From Holophagaceae bacterium (GTDB lineage Bacteria; Acidobacteriota; Holophagae; Holophagales; Holophagaceae), in NCBI GenBank assembly GCA_003538615.1, contig DPRT01000160.1, positions 1,803 through 10,472 of the forward strand: 8,670 nucleotides of DNA, given 5' to 3'. Shown here in pieces: positions 1-7,612 of this stretch. Each line of letters begins with the position of its first letter. The stretch's first letter is position 1. A program made the position numbers and the translations under genes. Under the pieces are notes generated by a model. The model ran no database searches. It saw nothing but the letters and a program-made list of their open reading frames with translations, and was not told where the DNA came from.

Positions 1-867
1 TCCAAGAAGATCGCCCTGCGCTTCCACATGGCGCCCTCCCTTCCCCATGTGGAGGCGGATGCGGCGCAGATCCAGCAGGTGATCATGAACCTGGTCACCA
101 ACGCGGCGGACGCCATCGGGGACGCCGAGGGCACCATCCGGCTCTCCACCGCCCCCCTCACAGTCGACCGGGCCTACCTGGACCAGATCTTCCACGGCCA
201 GGCCCTGGCGCCAGGGACCTACGTCACCCTGGAGGTGAGCGACACCGGCTGCGGCATGACGCCCGAAGTCCAGGCGCGCATCTTCGAGCCCTTCTTCACC
301 ACGAAAGTCACCGGGCGGGGCCTGGGCCTGTCGGCCACGGTGGGCATCCTCAAGGGGCACCATGCCGGCCTGCGGATCTACAGCGAGCCCGGCCGCGGCA
401 CCACGTTCAAGCTGCTCTTCCCCGCCTCCGAAGCCAGCCTGCAGGAAGCTTCCTCCAGACCGGCCCCCGCCGCCCGCGGGGTCCACAAGGCCAGGGTCCT
501 GCTGGTGGACGACGAAGAGATGATCCGCGAGTCCGCCGCCGCGGTGCTGGAATCCCTGGGCCTCTCGGTCCTCACCGCCGAGGACGGGCTCCAGGCCCTG
601 GAGGTCCTCCGGCGCCACGGTGCCGAGGTGGACCTCGTGCTCATGGACCTCACCATGCCGCGCATGGACGGACGGGAGGCGTTCCAGCAGATCCGCCGCG
701 CCTGGCCCCTCCTGCCGGTGATCCTCAGCAGCGGCTACAGCGAGCAGGAATCCATCCAGGACTTCATGGGCCGCGGTCTCGCCGCCTTCCTCCAAAAGCC
801 CTACACCCTCCAGTCCCTGGAAGAGACCGTGCTGGGTGCGCTGGCCAAGCCCCCGGCCGGGGCATGA
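1..867 (+). CDS. Hybrid sensor histidine kinase, C-terminal part (HATPase + receiver), 5' truncated by window
   Basis: The reading frame is open from base 1, so the ATG at 28 is internal and the true start lies upstream. Seen: a HATPase_c domain with N box (QQVIMNLVTNAADAI), G1 box (DTGCGM), F box (FEPFFTT) and G2 box (GRGLGLS), then a short Ala/Pro-rich linker, then a receiver (REC) domain. In the REC domain the acidic pair is encoded at 508-513, the phospho-acceptor Asp in LVLMDLTMP at 646-648, and the conserved Lys of FLQKPY at 796-798, so it looks functional. Family knowledge: the ATPase domain phosphorylates a His in a DHp domain (upstream, outside the window), and the phosphate then passes to the C-terminal receiver or to a separate regulator. 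PAS-type input domains are common in such proteins but cannot be seen here. The next gene is convergent, so no downstream partner is co-transcribed. The input signal is unknown. Confidence 0.95.
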   Translation, partial: SKKIALRFHMAPSLPHVEADAAQIQQVIMNLVTNAADAIGDAEGTIRLSTAPLTVDRAYLDQIFHGQALAPGTYVTLEVSDTGCGMTPEVQARIFEPFFTTKVTGRGLGLSATVGILKGHHAGLRIYSEPGRGTTFKLLFPASEASLQEASSRPAPAARGVHKARVLLVDDEEMIRESAAAVLESLGLSVLTAEDGLQALEVLRRHGAEVDLVLMDLTMPRMDGREAFQQIRRAWPLLPVILSSGYSEQESIQDFMGRGLAAFLQKPYTLQSLEETVLGALAKPPAGA

Positions 868-869
868 AA

Positions 870-890
870 ACGGGCGGCCAGGCCGCCCGT
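870..890 (-). terminator. Hairpin terminator of the S9 peptidase gene
   Basis: The arms ACGGGCGGCC (870-879) and GGCCGCCCGT (881-890) are perfect inverted repeats around a single base. Realistically this gives an 8-bp GC-rich stem with a CCAGG-type loop. Read on the minus strand the stem runs into TTTTC, as expected for an intrinsic terminator, and it lies 20 bases past the peptidase stop codon. On the plus strand the stem is followed by CTCC rather than a T run, so it is a weaker candidate for ending the histidine kinase transcript, though it may still protect that 3' end. Confidence 0.8.
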
Positions 891-909
891 CTCCATCGGA
901 CTTGGAACG

Positions 910-2826
910 CTATTTCTTCAGGGCGTCCCAGACCTCCGCAGCCAGGGGTGCCTCCACGCGCCCGCCCAGGTGGCGGGCCAGGAAGGCCTCGGCGGCGGCG
1001 TAGAACTTCATGCGGTTCTCGGGGCGGGCAAAGCCGTGGCCCTCGTCGGGGAACAGCAGGTAGTCCACGGTCTGGCCGTTCTTGCGCATGGCGGCCACGA
1101 TCTGGTCGCTCTCGGCCTGCTTCACGCGGGGATCGTTGGCGCCCTGGGCGATGAGCAGGGGCCGCACGATGTCGCCGGCCTTGTAGAGCGGGCTGCGCTC
1201 CTTGAGGATGGCTTCGGTTTCGCCCATGCGCTTGGTGAACATGGCCTTCATGGGGGCCCAGTAGGGCGGGATGGAGGCCAGCAGCGTGGCCAGGTTGCTG
1301 GGCCCGACGATGTCCACGCCGCAGGTGAACTCCGTGGGCGTGAACGCCAGCCCCGCCAGGGTGGCGTAGCCGCCGTAGGAGCCGCCGTAGATGGCCACTT
1401 TCTTGGGATCGGCGATGCCCTGCTTCACCACCCAGTCCCGGCCGTCCAGCAGATCCTGGTGCATCTTCCTGCCCCACTCCTTGTCGCCGGCGTTCAGGTA
1501 GGCCTTGCCGTAGCCGGTGCTGCCGCGGAAGTTCACCTGGAGCACGGCATAGCCGCGGTTGGCCATCCACTGGACTTCTGGCCGGTAGCCCCAGGTGTCA
1601 CGGGCCCAGGGGCCGCCGTGGACGTTCACGATGAGGGGCAGGTTCTTCGCAGGCACCCCCACGGGCAGGGTCAGGTAGCCGTGGATGGTCATGCCGTCCT
1701 GGGCCTTGAAGCTCACGGGCTGCATCTTGGCCAGCTTGGCGCCCTCCAGCTTGGGCTGGTTGCTGAAGAGCAGGTCCGCCTTCCGGGTGGCGCGGTCGTA
1801 GGAATACCAGTACACCGGGCCGTCATCCGTGGTGTAGGCCACGAGCCAGGTCTTGTCGGCCTGGTCGCGGCTCACGATGCCGAAGTCGCCCTCCCGCACC
1901 TTGCGGATGGCGTCGAAATCCGGTTGCACGGCCTTGTCCAGCACCACCCATTCGCGGCGCGCCTTGGTGTAGTTGACGGCCTCCAGCGTGTTCCGGGTGG
2001 GATGCACCAGCAGGCCGCTGAGGTCGTACATGGGGTCCTCGCTCACCACGGTCTGCTTGCCGGTGGCGAGATCGGCCTGGATCAGCCGCGTGGCGTTGGC
2101 GCCCACGCTGGACATCACCCAGAGGCCCTTGTTGTCGGGGGTGAAGCTGGCCACGCCGCCGTTGGTCTCGTCGGCGCTCCAGCTCATGAACACGCGCCAG
2201 GGCGACTTCGCGTCGTCGCGCACGCGGATCTCGGTGCTGCCATCGGGCTTCATCACCTGCGCTCCGCGGACGGTGAGGGTGTGGTCCGCCTCGAAGCCCA
2301 GCACATCGCCGGGGTTCTGGGTGTCCAGATCCAAGGCCCCGTTCTTCAGGTTCAGGCGGTAGACGTCATGAAGCCGGGGATCGCGGTTGTTGATGCCCAC
2401 CAGGAGCGTGTCCGGATGCTTCTCGTCCATGGCCACGATCTGGGCGGTGATGCCCTTGAAGGGGGTCAGGTCGCGGGTCATGCCGGTCTTGAGGTCCGTC
2501 TGGTAGAGGTGCCAGTTCTCGTCGCCATCCTGGTCCTGCACGTAGAGGAGGTGCGCGGAATCCTGCTGCCAGAAGTAGGACCGGACGCCCCGCTTCTTGT
2601 CGCTGGTGATGGCCTTGTCGTCGGCCTGCCCGAGGGTCTTCACCCAGACATTGAGCACGCCCTTGTCCGGGGCCAGGTAGGCCATCTTCTTCCCATCGGG
2701 GGAGAGCTGGGGCGCGCTGCGCTCCGGATTGCCGAAGAGCACGGCGCGGGGGATCTGGGGGGGGATCTGGGCCTGGGCCGCCAGGCCCAGGAGGGCAGCG
2801 GCAAGGCCGAAACGGGACAGACGCAT
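910..2826 (-). CDS. Secreted S9 family serine peptidase (prolyl oligopeptidase / acylaminoacyl-peptidase type)
   Basis: A 638-residue serine peptidase, probably exported, that should cleave short peptides. Residues 1-20 look like a signal peptide: Arg residues, a Leu/Ala core and an AQA-type cleavage site before QIPP. Residues about 30-380 resemble the beta-propeller of S9 enzymes, with PD40-like SPDGKK..YLAP repeats. Residues about 385-630 are the alpha/beta-hydrolase domain. Catalytic residues are visible: Ser483 in GGSYGGY, Asp565 in GANDPRV and His597 in DEGHGF, plus the HGGP loop at 403-406. The Ser-Asp and Asp-His spacings (82 and 32) fit dipeptidyl-peptidase and acylaminoacyl-peptidase relatives. 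Length is normal for the family and no key residue is missing. The start is supported by AAAGGAGG six bases upstream. The gene is monocistronic, divergent from the Ser/Thr kinase and ended by the hairpin at 870-890. Exact substrate preference (Pro-X, acyl-amino acid or other) cannot be decided; a role in peptide scavenging is inference. Confidence 0.95.
   Translation of the reverse strand: MRLSRFGLAAALLGLAAQAQIPPQIPRAVLFGNPERSAPQLSPDGKKMAYLAPDKGVLNVWVKTLGQADDKAITSDKKRGVRSYFWQQDSAHLLYVQDQDGDENWHLYQTDLKTGMTRDLTPFKGITAQIVAMDEKHPDTLLVGINNRDPRLHDVYRLNLKNGALDLDTQNPGDVLGFEADHTLTVRGAQVMKPDGSTEIRVRDDAKSPWRVFMSWSADETNGGVASFTPDNKGLWVMSSVGANATRLIQADLATGKQTVVSEDPMYDLSGLLVHPTRNTLEAVNYTKARREWVVLDKAVQPDFDAIRKVREGDFGIVSRDQADKTWLVAYTTDDGPVYWYSYDRATRKADLLFSNQPKLEGAKLAKMQPVSFKAQDGMTIHGYLTLPVGVPAKNLPLIVNVHGGPWARDTWGYRPEVQWMANRGYAVLQVNFRGSTGYGKAYLNAGDKEWGRKMHQDLLDGRDWVVKQGIADPKKVAIYGGSYGGYATLAGLAFTPTEFTCGVDIVGPSNLATLLASIPPYWAPMKAMFTKRMGETEAILKERSPLYKAGDIVRPLLIAQGANDPRVKQAESDQIVAAMRKNGQTVDYLLFPDEGHGFARPENRMKFYAAAEAFLARHLGGRVEAPLAAEVWDALKK
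2767..2790 (-). repeat. Perfect 10-bp inverted repeat within the S9 signal-peptide coding region
   Basis: On the minus strand CTGGGCCTGG and CCAGGCCCAG flank a four-base CGGC loop, with no mismatches. It covers the codons for LGLAAQAQ at the end of the signal peptide and starts about 36 bases after the start codon. No T run follows, so it is not an intrinsic terminator. It may simply result from Leu/Ala/Gln codon choice at high GC. Confidence 0.6.
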
Positions 2827-2922
2827 CGAAAACCTCCTTTGGGGGGTGCGCAGAGGGTACGTCCGGAAAGGGTGTGAAGGTTAGCGCCCCGTGATAAGGT
2901 AAAAAAAATCGCCGGTGCCAAA
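2827..2922. promoter_or_regulatory. Divergent intergenic region with likely promoters for the S9 peptidase and Ser/Thr kinase genes
   Basis: These 96 bases separate two divergent starts, so promoters in both directions are expected here. The kinase-proximal half is AT-richer than its surroundings and includes an A8 tract at 2901-2908. Toward the peptidase there is a TTGGCA (minus strand of 2916-2921), a good -35 match, 17 bases before CTTATC (2893-2898), which is a poor -10. Toward the kinase, GATAAG at 2893-2898 is a fair -10 but has no convincing -35. The region is real as an intergenic spacer; the individual promoter boxes are tentative. Confidence 0.4.
2833..2840 (-). promoter_or_regulatory. 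Shine-Dalgarno of the S9 peptidase gene
   Basis: The minus strand reads AAAGGAGG, then six bases, then the ATG at 2826-2824. This near-perfect ribosome binding site fixes the start and suggests strong translation. By contrast, the divergent kinase gene has no such site. Confidence 0.9.
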
Positions 2923-5655
2923 ATGTCCAATCAACCCAACGCCGCGCCCGCGCCCTCTTCCGGGAAGCGGATTCTGGAACCCGGCACCCAGGTGGGCCGG
3001 TTCCAGGTGGAGGCCCACCTGGGCACGGGCGGCATGGGCGAGGTGTACCAGGCCTGGGACCCCACCCTGGAGCGCAGCGTGGCCCTCAAGGCCCTGCGGG
3101 CGGGCGAGGAGCGCGAGGCCGGCGCTCCGGAGCGCTTCCGGCGCGAGGCCCTGGCCCTGGCCCAGCTCAACCATCCCAACGTCTGCCAGGTGCACGACTG
3201 GGTGGAAAACCCCAGCGGCACCTACATCGCCATGGAGCTCCTGGAAGGCCGGACCCTGGACCAGGCTGCGCCGAGCCTCAGTGTGCGGGAGAAACTCCAG
3301 GTGGTCAGCGCCGTGGCCCATGCCTTGGCGGCCGCCCACGCGAAGGGCCTGATCCACCGCGATCTCAAGCCCGGCAACATCATGGTGGCCCAGGCCTCAC
3401 GCACCCGTCTCCTCCAGGTGAAGGTCCTGGATTTCGGCCTGGCCCGGCTGGTGGATCCCCAGGGCCCCGGGGAATCCCGCAGCACCCCCCCGGCCACGCC
3501 GAACCTGTCGCACCTCAAGGTTCTGGAGGACTCCGGAAACGCGGGAGAGCCGTCCGCCAACCCGGCCTGGGAGAAGATCACCCAGGCCGGGGTCTTCATG
3601 GGGAGCCCCAGCTACGCCTCGCCGGAGCAGATCCAGGGCCAGGCCGCGGGGTCCTCCAGCGATGTGTTCTCCCTGGGCATCGTGGCCTGGGAACTGCTCG
3701 CGGGCGAACACCCCTTCCCCGGGGAGGGGCGGGTCCGCATGGCGTCCATCGTGCTGGGCACCCGGCGCGAGCTGCGGGTACGGGGGCTGCCCTCGGGCAC
3801 CTCGGACCTTCTTCGCGCCATGCTGGAGGCCCACCCCTTCAAGCGGCCCACCGCGGCCAAGGTGGCCCAGACCCTGGACCTCCAGCTCCGGCCCCGGAGC
3901 GCCCGGCGCTGGGCGGCCGCCTCCGCCCTCAGCGCCCTGGCCCTGGCGGCGGGCGCCAACTGGTTCACCTCGCGGGGCATCATTGCGGACCTGACCCGGG
4001 AGCGCCCAGCGCGGGTGGCCATCCTGCCCTTCGCCAACACCACGGGGGACATCCACCTGGATTCCGTGGTGCAGCTGGCGCTGCCGGAGATGCTCGAGAT
4101 GTCCCTGCGCGAGCACCCCAAGCTCGCGCCCATCGATGCCGAAAGCCTGGTCCGCGGCCGGGTGGCGCTGCGCCTGGCGCCCCGCGGGCCGGTGCCCCCG
4201 GAGGACCAGACCCGCCTGGTCTCCGCCCTGGGGGCCCAGCTGGTGCTGCAGGGAACCCTGTCCCGGGGCAGCGGCAGCACGCTGGTCCTGGCCTACGAGC
4301 TGCGGGACACCTCCGGAAAGGTGCGCCATGCGGGCGAGACCCGGGAGGCCAGCAACCGCACGGCCGTGTCCCTGCCCCTGGCCCGCCGGGTGGCGGCTGA
4401 ACTCATCAAGGCGGTGGATCCCCTGGCCTCCCAGCCCCGGTCGGCGCTGCCCGTGGTGCCCGAAGCGCTGGAGGCCTACATCCGCGGCGCCGATCTCATG
4501 GACCGCGGCGAATTCAAGGAGGCCGCACCCGCCTTCCAGTCGGCGGCCCTGCAGGCCCCCGATTTCACGCCCGCGGTGCTGGGCTACGCCCGGTGCCTCA
4601 GCCGCCTCGCCGATGTCCCCTCCGAACCGGTCTTCCAGTGGGCCCGGTGGTCCGCCCGCGCCCAGGGCGACCGCATCAGCGAAATGAAGGCCCTCCACTA
4701 CCTCTCCGTGCGCCACGGGGACCGGGGCCTGTGGGCAGCCTCGAACCGTGCCGGCCATGAAGCCCTGGCCCTCGCCACGGCCCTTGGCGAGACTGCCTTC
4801 GAGGCGGGCATCCACACCACCCTCGGGGTGAACCTCCAGCGCCAGAACAAGCTGACCGAAGCCGAAGCCGAGTATCAGCAGGCCCTGGCCATGTACCAGC
4901 GCCTGGGCGACCACCTGAACGCCACCCGCTCCCTCAACAACCTGGCGGTGATCCAGAAAGGGCGCGGCCATCTCAAGGAGGCCGAGGCCCGCTACCAGAG
5001 CGCCCTCCAGACCGTGCAGGCCTACGGTGACCGTTGGGGCGAATCCTTCATCACCAACAACCTGGGGGATTTGGCCCTGACCCAGGAAGGCGGCCTGGAC
5101 CGGGCCGAGGCTTTCTTCCGCAGGGCCCACAGCCTTCGGGAGGCCATCGGCGATCAGAACGGCCTGGCCTACTCCCTCATGGGCCTGGCCAGCGTGGCCC
5201 AGGCCCGGGGTGAGCTGGACCGGGCTGAAAGCCTGGACCGGCAGTTCCTGGAACAGGCCCGCAAGACTCAGCTGCGCCCCATGGAGGCTCTGGCGCTCTA
5301 CAACCTCGGCGAGGTCCACCGGGCCGCCGGACGGTTCGCCGTGGCCCGCGGGTTCTACCGTGAATCCCTCGCCATCCATCAGGAACTCCGGGACGCCCAC
5401 ATGGAGACCCACTGTCTCGCGGGAGAGGCGGAGTGCCTGGCCCGCGAAGGCCGCCGCGCCATGGCCCGCGTCCTGCTGGACCGCAGCCGGACCCTCTCCA
5501 CCGAGGAAACCCCCTACATCCTCCGCGCCCAGGCCTGGCTGGCCCGCAGCGAAGGCCGCGCCGAGGAGGCCCGGGCGGCCTTCGCCAAGGCCCTGGCCGC
5601 GGCCCGCATCCAGGCCCCGGAGATCCTCGGTGAACTGAGGGAAGCCGCGAGATAG
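2923..5655 (+). CDS. Transmembrane Ser/Thr protein kinase with TolB/FlgO-like domain and C-terminal TPR repeats
   Basis: A 910-residue PknB-type kinase. The kinase domain (about 25-325) has the Gly-rich loop LGTGGMGEV at 33-41, Lys56 (VALK), Glu75, HRDLKPGN with Asp147, DFG at 170-172, SPE at 233-235 and Asp247 (SSDVFSLG), so it should be active. The DFG-to-SPE segment is about 30 residues longer than usual and rich in Ser, Thr and Pro. A single hydrophobic span at 330-348 follows Arg residues and is likely a membrane helix, placing the rest outside the cytoplasm. Residues about 362-500 (VAILPF... , VLQGTL...) resemble the TolB-N/FlgO-like domain common behind such kinases. From about 514 onward lie TPR-like helices, including about six 40-residue units at 630-870 with the LNNLA..QKGRG.L.EAE..Y..AL pattern. 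No clear Shine-Dalgarno precedes the ATG (the purine-rich AAGG is too far), but no alternative upstream start exists in frame. It converges on a phosphatase gene 3 bases away. The substrate and signal are unknown; TPRs suggest protein binding. Confidence 0.95.
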   Translation: MSNQPNAAPAPSSGKRILEPGTQVGRFQVEAHLGTGGMGEVYQAWDPTLERSVALKALRAGEEREAGAPERFRREALALAQLNHPNVCQVHDWVENPSGTYIAMELLEGRTLDQAAPSLSVREKLQVVSAVAHALAAAHAKGLIHRDLKPGNIMVAQASRTRLLQVKVLDFGLARLVDPQGPGESRSTPPATPNLSHLKVLEDSGNAGEPSANPAWEKITQAGVFMGSPSYASPEQIQGQAAGSSSDVFSLGIVAWELLAGEHPFPGEGRVRMASIVLGTRRELRVRGLPSGTSDLLRAMLEAHPFKRPTAAKVAQTLDLQLRPRSARRWAAASALSALALAAGANWFTSRGIIADLTRERPARVAILPFANTTGDIHLDSVVQLALPEMLEMSLREHPKLAPIDAESLVRGRVALRLAPRGPVPPEDQTRLVSALGAQLVLQGTLSRGSGSTLVLAYELRDTSGKVRHAGETREASNRTAVSLPLARRVAAELIKAVDPLASQPRSALPVVPEALEAYIRGADLMDRGEFKEAAPAFQSAALQAPDFTPAVLGYARCLSRLADVPSEPVFQWARWSARAQGDRISEMKALHYLSVRHGDRGLWAASNRAGHEALALATALGETAFEAGIHTTLGVNLQRQNKLTEAEAEYQQALAMYQRLGDHLNATRSLNNLAVIQKGRGHLKEAEARYQSALQTVQAYGDRWGESFITNNLGDLALTQEGGLDRAEAFFRRAHSLREAIGDQNGLAYSLMGLASVAQARGELDRAESLDRQFLEQARKTQLRPMEALALYNLGEVHRAAGRFAVARGFYRESLAIHQELRDAHMETHCLAGEAECLAREGRRAMARVLLDRSRTLSTEETPYILRAQAWLARSEGRAEEARAAFAKALAAARIQAPEILGELREAAR

Positions 5656-5658
5656 GGC

Positions 5659-7599
5659 TCAGCGGCGGAGGATGAGCAACGTCAGGTCATCGGCCAGCGG
5701 CTGCCCGGCGGTGAAGGCCGCCACGTCCGCCAGGATGGCGGCCTGGAGATCCTCGGCCGGCTGGCCCAGCAGGGCCTCCAGCCGGTCTTCGCCGTAGAAG
5801 CCATCCGCCGGGTCCTGGGCCTCTGACAGCCCATCCGTGAAGAACACGAGGCTGTCTCCGGCTTCCAGCACACCCTCGCAGGCCTCGATGGCGTCCCGGA
5901 AGCGGGTGGGGCTGAGGCCGATGCCCAGGCCCCGGGGGTTGAGGCGCTCCACGCGGCCCCCGCTCCGGCGGAGAAAGGCCGGGGGGTGGCCCGCCCGCAC
6001 GAAGGCGAAGCGCCCCGTCTGGGGATGGAAGGTGCCGTAGACCAGGGTCAGGAAGAGGCTCCGGCCATGCCCCTGGCACCAGATGCTGTTGAGGCGGTCG
6101 GCCACCGCCACCGGGTCCAGGGCCTCCTTGTCCAGGGCCGACAGCACGCCCTTCGTCTCCGCGGCGTAGAAGGCCGCGCTGGTGCCCTTGCCGCTCACGT
6201 CGGCGATGAGGAAGGCCAGGCTGCCGTCCGGCAGGGGGAACAGGTCGTAGTAGTCCCCGGCCACCTCGCGGGCGGGCAGGATGGTGGCGCGGACCGAGGG
6301 CATCCGCAGGGACTCCAGATCCGGCAGCAGCCGCATCTGCACCTCCCGGGCCACCCGCAGCTCCTCCTCCATGCGGAGGCGCTCCTCCCGCTCCCCCGCC
6401 GCAGCCCGGAGGCGCGCGGCCATCTCGTTGAAGGCCTGGGCCAGCTGGGCCACCTGGTCGCGGCCCCGGGGCCGGATGCGGGCCCCGAAGTCACCCTGGC
6501 TGAGCCGCGCCACACCGCCGTGGAGGTCGTTCACCGCCCGGCCCAGCGACCAGGCCAGCATCAGGCCCAGGAGCGCCGCCGCCAGCTGGGCCAGGAACAG
6601 GCCCACCAGCACCAGGGAGATCACGATGATGGCTTTCACGGTGCCCTCGGAGAGGGCCTGCCGGTCGCCAGAGCGGAAGCCTGCGAACAGCGCGTAGAGG
6701 TTGGTCTCCGGCGTGGCGGTCAGCACCATGGGCCGGCCCGTGGACCAATCCGTGATGGTGAACGCCAGGGGCGGCAGGTTGAAGGGCGCGAACAGCCCCG
6801 CCCCCCGCAGCGGCTGCCCCTTGGCCCAGGCGGCGCGGATGTCGCGCTGGCCCACGAGGATGGGCGCGTCCTTGTCCCGCCGCCCTCCCCCACTCCGGAC
6901 CTTCAGGGTGCCCTCGCCCTGGCGGCGTTCCTTCCGCGGACTCAGCTCGAAGACCACCTGGCCGCCCGCCAGCGCCTGGGCCCGGTCGCCGAGGACGCCG
7001 AGGCTGAGCGACAGGATGCGATAGCCGCCCGGCTCCTTCCGCACGGCCCGGAGGTAGGTGTCCTTGTGGCTTCCCTGCGGCCCCGCCTCGCGGCTGTCCG
7101 CCCAGACCATGCCGACGAAGGCCTCGCCGATGCCCTCGGGCAGCTGCCGCTCATGCTCCACCCAGGCGCCGCCGTAGGTGCGGAGCATCTGGAGGGCCGC
7201 GGCGTCGGCGGGCTCCCCGTTGGCGGTCTTCAGGGCCTCCTCCCAGGCCGTCATCGTCTGCTGGGTGGAGCGGCTCACCTGGGCACCGAGGCCCAGCCAG
7301 CCCAGGGCCATGAGCATCAGGGCCAGGGCCACCACGGGGAGCACGGACATCAGGGCGAGGATCACCCAGAGGCGCCGGGACACCCGGAACAGCAGGCGGT
7401 CCCAGATCCAGCGCAGGCCACGGCCCAGGAGCGCCAGCCCCCCCACCCAGGCCACGGCGGCGGCACAACCGGAGCCCGCGGGCGGCAGGGCCAGCGCGAG
7501 GCCCAGGACCAGCAGGACCCAGGGCCAGTGGCGCCGGAACCGGAACGCCGCTCCTGCGGCCCGGAGGCGATCCATCCCAGAATCCAGGAGACGGCCCAT
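5659..7599 (-). CDS. Membrane-bound HAMP-SpoIIE (PP2C-type) Ser/Thr phosphatase
   Basis: A 646-residue phosphatase that should remove phosphate from Ser/Thr residues of a cytoplasmic target, often a STAS anti-anti-sigma protein in this family. Hydrophobic spans at about 25-39, 43-59, 77-105 and 321-354 suggest four membrane segments. Between the last two is a roughly 215-residue extracytoplasmic domain I do not recognise. A HAMP domain (about 353-400) and a charged coiled-coil linker lead to the LLP motif at 424-426, then the catalytic domain: GDYYD with Asp449/Asp452, DVSGKG with Asp467, RAGHPPAF, TDGLSEA with Asp589, and ADDLTLL with Asp637/Asp638. The metal-binding acidic residues are therefore all present. 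The start follows the fabG stop by 13 bases without an AGGAGG site, so coupled translation is likely; Met9 is an alternative start. The 3' end is 3 bases from the convergent kinase gene. No STAS or RsbW-like partner is nearby. Confidence 0.93.
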   Translation of the reverse strand: MGRLLDSGMDRLRAAGAAFRFRRHWPWVLLVLGLALALPPAGSGCAAAVAWVGGLALLGRGLRWIWDRLLFRVSRRLWVILALMSVLPVVALALMLMALGWLGLGAQVSRSTQQTMTAWEEALKTANGEPADAAALQMLRTYGGAWVEHERQLPEGIGEAFVGMVWADSREAGPQGSHKDTYLRAVRKEPGGYRILSLSLGVLGDRAQALAGGQVVFELSPRKERRQGEGTLKVRSGGGRRDKDAPILVGQRDIRAAWAKGQPLRGAGLFAPFNLPPLAFTITDWSTGRPMVLTATPETNLYALFAGFRSGDRQALSEGTVKAIIVISLVLVGLFLAQLAAALLGLMLAWSLGRAVNDLHGGVARLSQGDFGARIRPRGRDQVAQLAQAFNEMAARLRAAAGEREERLRMEEELRVAREVQMRLLPDLESLRMPSVRATILPAREVAGDYYDLFPLPDGSLAFLIADVSGKGTSAAFYAAETKGVLSALDKEALDPVAVADRLNSIWCQGHGRSLFLTLVYGTFHPQTGRFAFVRAGHPPAFLRRSGGRVERLNPRGLGIGLSPTRFRDAIEACEGVLEAGDSLVFFTDGLSEAQDPADGFYGEDRLEALLGQPAEDLQAAILADVAAFTAGQPLADDLTLLILRR

Positions 7600-7612
7600 G
7601 GGGCCCGCCCGC

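Noticed and set aside
301..345. G2 box of the histidine kinase reads GRGLGLS rather than GTGLGL
   Set aside because: The TGRGLGL form after FFTTK is common in this branch of PAS-type hybrid kinases, so it is not a sign of inactivity.
970..2877. 635-residue plus-strand open frame antisense to the S9 peptidase
   Set aside because: Its translation is Gly/Val/His/Leu-rich low complexity with no domain, and it mirrors a gene with an intact catalytic triad. Long antisense frames are expected where GC-rich codons remove stops.
2905..2921. Possible sigma-54 promoter (TGGCAC on the minus strand)
   Set aside because: The -24-like TGGCAC is present, but the required GC element at the -12 spacing is replaced by a T tract.
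3397..5412. 671-residue minus-strand open frame antisense to the Ser/Thr kinase
   Set aside because: Gly/Gln/His/Val-rich composition with no recognisable motif; a shadow of the kinase/TPR gene.
4810..5535. Internal periodicity in the kinase gene that could be read as DNA tandem repeats
   Set aside because: The period corresponds to about 40-residue TPR units with diverged DNA; it is protein-level repetition rather than a DNA repeat array.
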